Origin: Auriscalpium vulgare | Taxonomy: Eukaryota; Basidiomycota; Agaricomycetes; Russulales; Auriscalpiaceae | NCBI GenBank assembly: GCA_019915015.1 | Contig: JAHBBC010000036.1 | Location: 62,001-126,000 of the forward strand | Length of the DNA: 64,000 bases | Reading direction: 5' to 3' | Shown here: one piece after another, positions 1 to 10,809 of the stretch | Layout: the number at the start of each line of letters is the position of its first letter | Position numbering within the stretch: the stretch's first letter is position 1 | Made by a program: the position numbers and the translations under genes | The notes under the pieces: model-generated | The model's input: the letters and a program-made list of their open reading frames with translations, nothing else | Told to the model about the DNA's origin: nothing | Database searches by the model: none

Positions 1-59
1 GTGAGCTTGTCTTCCTTCACACCTGGTGCACACGCTCATGGTGTGCTGTTTTCAGGTAA

Positions 60-77
60 GGCGTCAATATTGACGCC
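60..77. repeat. 18-bp perfect palindrome
   Basis: The sequence ggcgtcaatattgacgcc equals its own reverse complement. An imperfect copy (ggcgtccatatcgacgcc) lies near 1447-1464 and is likewise followed by gacaa/gacat. No function can be assigned. Confidence 0.7.
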
Positions 78-2936
78 GACATCGGCCGCCTGCATTGAAC
101 TTGCCAAAGGGAGCAGCCCGAGTGAGAGAGACGACTGGTCCGGTCGGTCATGTACGTCGTCTCCTGCGGGCCTGTTGAGCGGTGTGCTGATTGTACACGT
201 GTATCGCCCACAGTGTATCCATTGCAGCAACACCCATCCTGTTAACCATATGTGTATGTCACAACCACCGCCGCCGCACCGTTCTTCCGCCACTCCCAGG
301 CGTGGCCCAGCGCCCTGTCAGTCCGATTGGGCAGCTCGGACCATTCTGCTCCTTCGCCGCCGCACCCGTGCCCCCTCCAGCTCAGCACCGCGCTCATGAA
401 CCATGCCGCGTGCCCGAGCCAATATGTCAATCTCGCGCACTACGGCGAGCAGCTTGGCTTGGTTTGGGTCCCTGCTAGCTCGCAGACTGCAGTGCCTGCG
501 AGCTCGCGCATCGCGACTTCATCCTTGGCGACACGTCTGGCCGTTCCCCACTGCCCAGATCTCGAGACACCTCGCCAACCGAAGTCGCGAACCAAGCCTA
601 GCTCATCGGCACCTAGCCGCTCCGGTAATCTACCGCGTGGTCGCGGACCGAGAATCTCTTCACCAACGGCTCTCCAGTGATGCGGCCGCGAGGCTGATCA
701 CCGCCTTACCAGCGAGCCTACCGAATCTGGAGGAGCTACGCACCAAGCTCGCTCATCTCAGTGACACCGCATTCACGACCCCAGTGCCCTCTCTCAAACA
801 TCCCGCGGGACGTCATTGCCTCCGCTCTCGCGTGCCTCGCAATGAACTTTGACATAACCTCCGACGACCTCCCTCTCGACTCACTCACACGCTCCTCATC
901 CGCTCCCACCGAGACCATCAGCGTCAACGCGTCAAGAAATAGGTCAGCGAGAAGAGGTGGCAACGACGACCACCCCGCCCCGCCCACGATCTCCCCACAA
1001 CCCCGCGTTCGGCGCGTTCCGATGTTGTCGCCGGACGTGTCGACCGACATCGGCTCTCCGGGTAGCAGCTATCAGACGAGTCCAGCGCAGGCTTAAGAGC
1101 CCATTGTCGAGCGAGGTCGCGAACATGCCCGGACCAAATACACCCGTGCAGCACGACTTTTCTGCTGCCATCCCGTTTCCAGTGTTCTGAGAGGCCGAAC
1201 AGGGCTCTCGAAGGCATGCAGTCGTTCTGTGCGCGTCCAGCACGAACCACCGACGCACCATCGCAGGCACGCAGCCGTTCTGTGCGCATCGAGAGCGACC
1301 CCGCCGCCGCGTTCTGAGAGATTGCAGCTATGCAGTCGTCCGTGGACCTCCTGCGCGCCTCCAACACGACTCGGTCGCCGCCATGCCCCGCATCTAGGAT
1401 TGGAGCAACAGCCTTGCGCGTCCCCAGCAATGGCGTTTCCCACCTCGGCGTCCATATCGACGCCGACAACGAAAGTTCTTCCACACCGTCACCACCTACG
1501 GCCACCGGTTGTCGCACCCACATCACATTGAAGCCTGTTTGTCAGCTGCCCTCCACTTACTCGGCCTTTCCACCGGCAATTTGATCCTTCTGCCATCCCC
1601 ATCCTTCTTCTGTCACAGGCAGCAGCCCAGTCGACGGGAACAACACACCGCGGGAATGACAAGACTGCAAACCGAACTATTCTTGTACGCATGTATTTTT
1701 CTGGTGGGTGCTCCTCGGTGCACGCACCTTGCTGGGCATCGGCGGTGAGGACGTCTCAAGGAGAGCGAGATGAGCTGCCACGTCATGGTGCGCTTTCCCA
1801 TACTTTTATCTTCGTAGCGAGCCTGACTCTCATACGCTCCAAACAGAATGCGATGCTCCAAGCTATCTACCCAGTTTCCTCTCCCTCACCATCTCAACTA
1901 GCCCTCAACACCTCTATTTCAGCTTTGTCCAACAGCATATCTTCCGGCCCATCCTGCTCCATCTACGCGCAGCTCTGATACGCCGGTTCAGAGCAGTTCT
2001 TCTGCACCGCATCAATGTGCTCGCAGACCATCACCAACGGCTCCATTTCCTGGGCATGTCATGACCGCACGTGCACCCAGTGCCGGCCTGGCCCGACATT
2101 CTGCGGCGGTGTGCATGTGGCAAACCTTACAGCGACGCTCGACACTCTCGGCGATCGCGTGCGACGCAGGCGACGATGCACAAGGGCTGCCGCTCAGACC
2201 ACTCTCATTTCCATCGTTTCACAACGCATGACACCAACGTCGGTCTGGGCGACGGGTTTTGACGGTGGCTTCGTGCCTCTCGGGCCCACGCCCTGGTGTG
2301 AGGCTCAACGGGCAGCTGTCATCGGAGGTGCGTTCGTGACGCGAGCACCGCGTCTGGGAGGTCCTTAACGAGGCTATGGCAGCTCCGGTGGTGCGCCGAC
2401 GAACTCGAGCGCTTGCCGCCAGACCTGTTTGCGTGCCGCGCATTCAATGCAGGCGCGCAGAGTGCCGTGCTACGATGTGCGCGCTGGTGAGGCGCCCGAG
2501 CGTTGTGCTGCTGGATGAGGTATGGGCTCAGGGCTGGCATGGACCGTGGCGATGATCGATGCGCAAGTTCCCGCTGCGCGAGTCGGAGCGCCGCGAGATC
2601 GACAGCGGGTAATTGGGCTACCGCTCCTCGGCCGTGTTCACGCGCGCTGGCAGCGCACGCTCCGCAGACCCCGTCGGCGTGTCTGTCTCCCGGAGAGTCA
2701 TGGGGCACGTTGAGTTGATGATGGACGAAGTGGGCATGACGCCAGTCCCAGAGGCCGACGAGCATGGTGAGGCCAACGGAAGCACATGTCAAGCGACGGC
2801 GACGGCGAGCAGCACAAGGACGACGACGACAGTAAGAGCGACGACGAGGACGAGGGAGACCGGAACAGCGACGACGAGGAGCCCCAGGGATTCGCCCTAG
2901 ACGAGCGGATGCTCGGGTTCGCGCCTCTATAGAGTG

Positions 2937-2980
2937 TTGTATTATTTTGTACCTGGTAGTGTATTATATTGTACCTGGTA
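2937..2980. repeat. Two-copy 22-bp AT-rich direct repeat
   Basis: Two adjacent near-identical units end in tgtacctggta. They are followed by two or three looser copies of a gtacattrgrata motif up to about 3060. The AT-rich repeats contrast with the GC-rich surroundings and lie just outside the left end of the hAT element. Confidence 0.6.
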
Positions 2981-3102
2981 GCATTACTGTACATTGGGAT
3001 ACCTATGTAAGTCCTCGGGTACATTAGGATACCCTTGGAAAAACCTGGGGTACATTAGAATAGCATTATAAAGGGTTATGATCCGCCGCGCGTATTACAG
3101 CC

Positions 3103-6100
3103 TGTCAGTGTTGTCTTGACGGGCTTGACCCCGCGTCAAAGGTCAAGAGGTCAGAACGGTCTGACCGGTCAGTCAACGACGGGTCAAGTAGGTCAAGACC
3201 CGTCAACGTCAGATGACCACGGGCGGAAGATGCCGCCGTTGCCAGGCTGCAGTGTAAAATAACGTCGAAATTGAAGATCGTCGTGCTCGTCTACAGTGAT
3301 AGCGTACTGGCGTTGTACATGTTAGAGAATAATCAACGAGACATGCCGGGCACACGCTGAGCCGCCATCGACTCTTCCCCAGCCCGCTGCTCTGCCAACC
3401 CCCGATCATGCCGCCGAAGGCTCCTCTCTGGAAGCTGTTCCACACCGACGGAAAAATTACAAGACGGATCGATCACATGTCAATGCGCGCTGCAACGCAT
3501 GTCTCGATAATGTACAGACCCGGCTTCGCGAAGCTGACACGATAGCGCTCGCCGACGCCACGCCATCGGCGGCTCCGCCTCGAGGACCAGACGACCTACT
3601 CGCACAAGGTCAGCACACTGCTGCGAGCACTCAGATCACAGACTCACCTGCTTGCAGCATTGATCCTGGTACCACCGATTGTAGGCAAGCTAGATGTCCT
3701 GCGATCTCATGTCAAGAACTGCAAGTTAATCACACCGGAGGTTCGCAAGCGCGCGTTTGAGGAGCATGATGCGTGGAAGGAGAACATACCAAGCAGGTCT
3801 CGTCCGCCACCCAGCAGCTACGGAACACCCTCCCACCCTTCTTTCAACCCGCCGCCGGCATTCGAGTCAGGGTCGCCTTTGAATCCTGTCGGCGCAATGG
3901 TTGGGGGTGCAGCTCCCGGAGTAGAGGGCCTGCCGCCATCGAAGAGGCTCCGAGGGAGCTCGTCCACACCGAATATGTCGTCTTGGGTGCGGGCAGACCA
4001 GGAGGCGCTTAATGTGGACCTCTGTCGCCTCTTTGTGTCCTGTGGTTACGCGTGGAACTCAGCGAGCAACCCCGAGTGGCAGCGGTTCCTGCAAGCCTAT
4101 GCTGGTGACGGAGCCTCGATGCCAGATCGACGTGTGCTGTCGGGGAGAGTGCTTGATGGGCAGGTGGAGATAGTAGAGAAGAAGACGAAAGCGCGGCTGG
4201 AGGGGAAGCTGGCAACAGGTCAATGTGACGGGTGGAAAAACGTCGCAAAGACGCCGGTGATAACATCAGTGATGACCGTGAATCGTGAGGTGCGTGTACT
4301 ATGCGGTTAACGATGCTGTGTTGAGCTCATCGCCATTCCTGTGCAGCTGGTCCTCATTGAGACGCATAATATGTCAGGCCTGCCGAAGACAGGTGACCAG
4401 CTGTTTGAAATCGTGAAGGCGGACCTCGAGTTGGGCGAGAAAAAGTTCAATGTGAAGTTCATTGCGTGGTGCACTGACGATGGTCCGGATGGGAAGAAGA
4501 TGCGGCGTCTGCTGGCATTTGCATACTGCTGGATGATCGTGCTCCTCTGCTGGGCTCATCAGATCAATCTCATTGTGGGCGATGTCTTGAAATCACAGCT
4601 CACCTTCAAGAGCACCTTAGCAGATGCTGTTGCCGTCATCAAGTGGTTCAACAACCATGATCAGGCCTTGGCACTGCTTCGCGTTGAACAGCAACTGACC
4701 TTCGAAGGAAATTCCTGGGCGTTGCTCCTGCCAGTCCTCACCCGCTGGACCGCCCACTACACAGCCACGACACGTCTGCGGAAGCTTGAGGGTCCTGTCA
4801 AGGCCTGCGTCCTGCGGAATAGGGAGAAATTGATTCAGAGCGTAGGAAGAGAGCAAGCGGCGCAGACAAAGGCCAGGGAAGTCATGATGATTGTTGAAGA
4901 CCGATCTTTCTGGGAAAATCTCGACCGGTGCGTACCTGACTTGTAGCTGCGTAAATTCCAACTTATGATGGCCAACCCATCCTTAGCATCCAAGCTATCC
5001 TTGAGCCGCTCGCAATCGCAGCGAACATCACACAGGCAACGCATACACGTCTCGACCACGTACTCCTTACCCTTGGCAACCTCTATCGCATATATTCCAA
5101 CGATATCGATCAGTCCCCATGCGCACTGTGCGAACGTGTCCTGCTCAGCCTCGAGACGCGGTGGGCCAAGGCGGATCAAGATGTCTTTATCCTTGCCCTC
5201 TTTCTGAACCCATTCATTCGCTACCGGTGCTTCAATCGCGCTGCGTTGACTCATAATCACCTCTACACAATATCCACACGGCTTCTGCGGCACATTTTTG
5301 GCAAGGACCCTGATGTGGATTTCTTGAAAGCCTTCGAAGACTACTTTGCAAATGTGGGCGAATTCTCATCCGCGAACATGCAGCTTGAGTCCCTCCAGCA
5401 GCTCTATCAGAATCGTGTAAGCCTTCAGCGCACTATGAATGTGTCCCGGCATGACTGATCGGGATCTCTCGTGCAGGATGAAGATGTCGATCTTGCCATG
5501 ATCTGGACCCGCATGGACGACGGCACAACAAATGGCCGAAATCAGTTTGTCGTCTTAGCAATACGGCTGCTCAGCGTCATTGCAAACTCCGCAGGCTGCG
5601 AGCGGACGTTCAGCAAGTTCGGGATCACACACACAAAGATTCGCAACAAACTGCATCCCAGCAAGGTACACAAGTCCACAGTCTTGCAGTCGGAACTCAA
5701 GCGCGAACACACTGCGGCCGGTCTCACACAGACGCGCTGCAAAAGGAAGTTCGGCGACGACTCGCGTTCCGAAGAAGACTCTGCATCGGCAAGCCAGGCC
5801 AACCTCAGTCCGGCAAGCTCGGACAATCCATTGGCTCTTGACGACGAGGTGGATGAGATGGCGGCCATGGATAGGGCTATTCGAGCAGCTGAAGACGACG
5901 CCGCCGGGTTGCCAACTACGCTGCAGGAGATCATCGCGCTCCCGTCCCTCCCGCAAGACGTCGTTGAGTTTCCTTCGACTTCTCAGCTTATTCCATTGGC
6001 CCGGTTGTTCAACTTCTCTGGGGAGCACGCGGGAGAGTGCCTCGGATTCTATTGGAAGGGAGGTTTGCGCAATTTAGTGCGCGATACGGAGGCATATGAC

Positions 6101-6318
6101 TTGCAGGCGAGCGAGGATAGCTAAACCACTTATTGCATATGTAAATAACATTATTCGTATATATTGTGCCTTATGTGTCTTATTACCATTGGCTTGTTCG
6201 CGTCCGCGGTGCTCTCACGTGGTGTTGACCGGGTCAAACCTTGACTTGACGACCCTGACCCTTTGACTTGACGTCGTTGACTGACCGGGGTCTGACGGGG
6301 TCATTGACAACACTGAAT
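3103..6318 (+). mobile_element. hAT DNA transposon with TIRs and 8-bp TSD
   Basis: An 8-bp direct repeat, ttacagcc, occurs at 3095-3102 and again at 6319-6326. Immediately inside it the ends are inverted: the left end reads tgtcagtgttgtc and the right end, reverse-complemented, attcagtgttgtc. The 10 bp CAGTGTTGTC match exactly and looser GTCAA-rich similarity continues for about 100 bp. An 8-bp duplication with CAGTGTTG-like termini is typical of hAT elements. The 3.2-kb element encloses a single spliced transposase gene. It appears complete apart from a one-base loss in the first exon of that gene. Confidence 0.9.
3408..6124 (+). CDS. hAT transposase (BED finger, hAT dimerisation domain), frameshifted in exon 1
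   Basis: This is the transposase that would cut and paste the enclosing hAT element. Splice signals and frame continuity give five exons: 3408-3608, 3658-4289, 4347-4927, 4987-5416 and 5477-6124, about 830 aa. The N-terminus is a BED-type zinc finger (WKLFHTDG, a CNAC pair, then HVKNC after the first intron). The middle carries the RNase H-like catalytic region, including the CWAHQINL segment typical of fungal hATs. The last exon has the hAT dimerisation signature SAGCERTFSKFG. An acidic tail follows. Exon 1 is one base short: the A-run at 3452-3456 has five A where six restore the BED finger and make the exon length fit the next exon's phase. The frame is therefore broken as written. The family assignment is secure; whether the break is real or a sequencing indel is unknown. 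Confidence 0.88.
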
Positions 6319-6362
6319 TTACAGCCGCTGAAATCGGCTGTAACCGGCTGTGACATTTCGAC

Positions 6363-6740
6363 GGTTTTGCTGATGTAACGGATCAAGTGAGTACAAGAAC
6401 GAATCGGAACAGCGTGGAAGGCGGGTGACTCACGATCAGACTGTTGCGACGCTGCAACATCAGCAAAAGCCCCCAGATATTATACTGTAATATATTGCAA
6501 TATAATGTCCATAAGGCTGCTGCCGGGAGGCGAGCCCACAATGCATTATACTGATATTGATTTTGAGGTGGAACCTCATATGCCTTGTGGGCGGCCGGTC
6601 GCGCCGCCTCGCAGATAGCGACTTATAATGCGGGCCGCGCATGGGAGCTCATATATCCCGGTATATGATGATGATCTGGCGGGGTCTTGGGCCAGCGAGA
6701 TTGTCCTTTATAATGTCATATAATGCCATATAATGCGGAC
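6363..6740. repeat. AT-rich MITE-like segment with hairpins
   Basis: The segment alternates TATA-rich runs (ttatactgtaatatattg, tataatgcc) with GC-rich blocks. It contains inverted pairs: ttttgctgatgt (6365-6376) against acatcagcaaaa (6459-6470), and gcccacaatgcat (6534-6546) against atgccttgtgggc (6580-6592, 12 of 13 pairing). The motif atcagcaaaagcc followed by atattat recurs inverted near 22320-22360, suggesting two members of one small non-coding element family. Element ends and target duplications were not resolved. Confidence 0.4.
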
Positions 6741-9441
6741 CCTAGCTTACAAGTCTTGCATCGGCGTTATTGAGGTCGTGCATCATATTGCCATACACCC
6801 ATACACCGAGCATCTGGTACACATACAGGTGCATAGAAATCCGGCGGCCCGTACGACATCACCATCGCCCCTCGACGCCTCCGCCGTCCGCGGTCACGCC
6901 CACCATAGCGGCCATGTCGCGGGCCCAGAGCGCCCCGTACGCGAAGTGCGAGTGTGCGCTGGATTTACCAGTGTACAGTACGAGTCCGAGAGCGAGTCCG
7001 AGCCTTGAAAGGGGGCTTGAATACAAAGGAACGTTCAGTAAGAGGCTAACAGAGTGCCGCTCAACAACAGACGCACCGAAACAGGTAGCGGCGTCGGGGC
7101 CAGAACGTCAGGAGCTGATGCCGAGGGTAGCGACAGCGAGAGGCTTGATGGTCGGGTAGGGGTGGCCTCCTCTGTCACAGCAACAGCAATTTATTAACGT
7201 GCATTCACATGTCAATGAGGCACATACCTAGCGCATCGTCCTCGTCTTCTATCATGATAGCATCGAGCATCAGTGAGGTGCATATATGCGCATATGTCCG
7301 GTCACATAAAGTCGGCCATGTCGTGCGTCGCGCTGAAGAGCATCATCGAGCTTGACGATCTCGCTGCACCGTAGGCGGACTCGAGCTCGGGATGTTTGTC
7401 TTTATCACTATAGGAAGTGTGAGTATATGCGCGGGATTTCAAGGGTGACGGACTCACAAAACGTCACCGAGCAGAGACATCAACTACAGACAATGAGTTA
7501 TGCATGACTAAATGATGATGAAGCAACTGGGCTACTCACAGATTGCGATTGACGGGTCCCCATCCCGGACGCTGTTGCTGTTGTCGTCGGCGTGCTTCTG
7601 AGCGGCGCGCGTTCCTGATCGAGTCTGGTCCAGGCCAGAGGACGTCTGAGTGACATCTGATTGAGGGTGGAAGAGGGCGCGGGGTGGAACGACGGGGAGG
7701 GCATGGGGGGCGGATGGTGGTGGTGGGAGGGAGAGATGTGGGGAACTGGCAAATGGTGGCCAGGGCGCGCATAGAGTGTGCATGTCACAGCGTGACAGTA
7801 CGCGACGTGGAGCCATGACGTAGGTGAAGTGCCGACAAATTTTTGCGAAGTCGCGACTTCGCCCTTCTGCTAGCACGCACGATGGTATCGCCAATTGCAA
7901 AGGCTGAGCGGGGTACTGTGCACACTCATCTTCTCAGACGCCCTCGTCTCTCTCAACTCCCCTTTCTCCCAGCCCTCGGCCACTCACCCCTGGAAGGGCG
8001 CCAGCGCAGCATGGCTGCACGTCGTCAGCACATACGGACATCGTGGACAACAAATAGGCCAGCACATCAGAGCCGTCGGGATTGACTGCATCCTCGGTGC
8101 GCTGCGTTTTGTCTACGCTACTCACAGATTGCTGACTCGCGCGCCTTCCTTCGTTGCCATCTCTGTATGTTAGGTCGCTGTATGTGTGCGGACGTCTCAC
8201 GGCATCATCTCAACATTGTTGTCTCCGCCTCCCCACAGCACCTGGGTCGTCGTCGCTGTACCCGTCCGTGCTGCCTCACCAGTGTGAAGGCCTGTTCTCC
8301 GTGCGCAAATATACGTGACACGCGAGCATGCCTGCGCTGTTGTGTCTTCTCTCTTCTCCCACCATCAGCCATGGTGTCTTGCGGCCACCGCGCGTGTCAC
8401 ACCATCCTCACTTCAAGTTGCGCGCTCGGCCCCTCGATTCCTCAGCAAAAACCGGCGCCCAACAACACGCCTCACATCGGTGACACGCAACCCCGCATCG
8501 CGCGCCACATCACCACGCTCGGCCACGTCTGGAACGTTGGGAAGGAGTCCAGCTATATGTTGCTTGACTTTCAGGTCCGCAGAACCACGCGTGTGCTCTA
8601 CTTTAGGTAATGTATGCGTCTGCCTTTGTCTGCCTGCGCATGTGAATAATAACGTGTCAGCTCTGGTTTCAGTACCGCCGGCTGCACCGGGAGTATAGGT
8701 ATTAGTGCTCTGTCTTGGTCCCACGAGGGTTTCTGCTGATATCGCTGTGCACAGGTTATGAATTGCAGAGTTTGAACAACACCGACCACGGCCTATGTCT
8801 CCCACCCATGACCCCGGCGCAGGCTGCATGTACACAACTTTGACACCGCTTCCCGTCAATTAACACTACCACCAGGATACTTCGATCGCCCTGCCCCGCC
8901 TACACACATCCAGCGCCTGGAAGAACACCTCCGACAATTGAGCTACGACCCAGCGCCCTTCGCCTTGTGAATCACACGTTGGTCCGACCCGCCGCGCCTC
9001 CGGTCTTCGACACCCGTTCCGCGTCACTCCCACCCGCGTCCATCGTGCCCTTCATCAACGTGAGCGACAACCGCGGTGCGTGCTATGGATCCGCGCTTAT
9101 GTTGTTCAAACAGCAATACCTGCAGGTGCGCATCGCTTACCTGCCTATTGCGCCGCGGCATGGCTGATTGCCCGGCAGCTAATGTCCGCGTTGCTATACG
9201 ACGCGAACGCGAACAGGCTGGGCGAGGCTGTGTCCTCGGACAGGGTCTGGCGCCAGGTGATCGCAAACGGCACGTTTCAAACGGGTGGGCGAGCGACGCA
9301 GGGGATCCGGAGAATGAAAACATGTGCGTGGCGTGGCAAACTTGCAAGGGCCCGACTCAAGCAGATGCGGCAGATACAGCGCGCACTCGGTGTACTTGGA
9401 GCACCAAAAAGTGCGACGGCTGACTCGCTTCTTCCAGCACA
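6741..9441. other. No recognisable gene
   Basis: Open frames are short, on both strands, and show no known domain. The sequence contains scattered cosmopolitan-looking splice-like motifs but no chain of exons that stays in frame. It may be decayed host or transposon sequence; nothing can be supported. Confidence 0.4.
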
Positions 9442-10150
9442 TCGACAATTTGAGCAGGAGAACATAACATTAAGCTCGAAGTCTACTTTCTCGAGGAGCG
9501 CCTCGCGCAGAAGCTTCCGAAGCTAATCCTCGAACCGGAACGTGAGCTGGAGCTTGCGGAGCTCTTGCAGGAGCGGGATTGTGAGATCTGCGAGCCGCAG
9601 CGGCGACGGGCAGTGTGCCCCGGTGCGGCTCTGCGGGATGCAGAAGAGCACGACGCGGAACTGGAGGACGAGCTGAAGAATGCGCGACGTTGCGCCGGGC
9701 TGAATAACGTCCGTCCGTCCTGTCCCGCACCTACCTTCCCTTTTGACATTTCACCCATAAAGTTACCAATCTCCAGGCGGAACTCCAGGAGGGTACGCGC
9801 CTGTACGAGGACACCAACCAGGACATCATCGCGCCCGGCAGGAGGAGCTCACGCGCCACGTCAAGGACCTGGTCGCGGAGGTCGTCAACATGGAGCGCGC
9901 CTCCGGCGAGAGCGTGCAAGCTAACCTCAATGCTTCCTCGCAAGTTCTAAACGGACCTAAGACACGAACAATGTGCCCTAGAAACAAAGGAGGTCGCACT
10001 GCAGACCACGCTGGCCGGCCTGGCGCACACACAGGCTCTCCTTACGCAGCAGATTCGCCAGCACTGGGCGCTCGCGAGAACACTCGCAAGTGGGCTTCAA
10101 GGTCCGAAGATGACGGCGAGTCTGGCGACGGGGGCGCGTACGCGCAATCT
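9442..10150 (+). pseudogene. Decayed centrosomin-domain (Cnn N-terminal motif) coiled-coil protein
   Basis: Around 9460-9530 the plus strand encodes, across a one-base frame break, EQENITL followed by KLEVYFLEERLAQ. This closely resembles the centrosomin N-terminal motif 1, the gamma-tubulin-recruiting segment of fungal microtubule-organising-centre proteins of the Mto1/Pcp1 type. Downstream pieces in shifting frames keep the same coiled-coil character (LEPERELELAELLQERD; a Glu/Leu-rich stretch to about 9690; LQAELQEG, LYEDTNQD and EELTRHVKDL at 9770-9900). No continuous frame joins these pieces and no start is evident. It is most likely a degraded copy or gene fragment. The chromovirus at 10396 inserted about 250 bp downstream. 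Motif recognition is by eye only. Confidence 0.5.
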
Positions 10151-10395
10151 CACCACTAACCCGGCAGCAGCAGCAACGGCGGCGTGTACCGCCACGGGTG
10201 CATCAGGAGTGTAGGCTACCGTGCAATGGGGTACCTGCCAAGTGTGTTCAAATGCCCGAGCACGGCCCACCGGCACCCGCTTGCATTGCTGGCGGCGTGG
10301 GCGCGCACGGGAACGTGGGGGCTGCGCGTTGCGGTAGTTGAGGCGGCGGACGTGAAGGGCGTTCACTCGTGCGTGACGTGCGTCTCCCCACACAG

Positions 10396-10694
10396 TGTAA
10401 CGTCGATGCCCTTGTACTTAGGTGATCACGCCTGTAGAATCGTACCCACGTATATCGACGTGGGCTGAGTATGATTCGATGGGGCGCGAGTAGTGAAAGT
10501 ACAAAAGATGTCCTCTCCCAAGGAGAGGACGGATATATATATGCTACCCTTATGTAATCCCATCCCATCAATGATCCGAGGCTGTTCCCCAGGAACAGCC
10601 CCTTCACCTCAGCCCAGCTCCGAGCGTTGTCTGGAACCCGCGGTTCCGCACATGCTGGTCGTCCAAGTAGGACGACCGGTCCGAGTACACTACA
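10396..10694 (-). repeat. 3' LTR of chromovirus 1
   Basis: This is a 299-bp direct repeat with no difference seen against 21313-21611. Written on the plus strand it starts tgtaacgtcg and ends gtacactaca. It contains short inverted motifs (gtcctctcccaaggagaggac; ggctgttccccaggaacagcc begins a second hairpin) and a tatatata run that may be the promoter on either strand. Confidence 0.93.
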
Positions 10695-10704
10695 CCCTCC
10701 CCCT
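10695..10704 (-). other. Polypurine tract of chromovirus 1
   Basis: Directly upstream of the 3' LTR on the coding strand the sequence reads AGGGGGAGGG. This is the expected plus-strand primer position and composition for an LTR retrotransposon. Confidence 0.75.
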
Positions 10705-10809
10705 GGGGATCGATGGCGATCCTCCAGCTGGTGATGATCCCAACACTGCGTGGTGATGATAATTTTTGTAGACGACCGCCGTGTCCCTCCCCCTGTCCCG
10801 ATCCCACAC

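Larger units (their letters stand above)
1..3102. other. Gene-poor region, no convincing gene
   Basis: No open frame here shows a recognisable domain, a credible intron series or consistent coding character. Open frames up to about 157 codons occur on both strands and overlap each other, as expected of GC-rich noncoding or strongly decayed DNA. A 48-codon acidic, Asp/Glu-rich frame at about 2788-2936 (plus), ending in a TAG, could be the tail of a decayed gene. Weak direct repeats lie around 1213-1290. The stretch ends at the target-site duplication of the hAT element. Confidence 0.5.
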
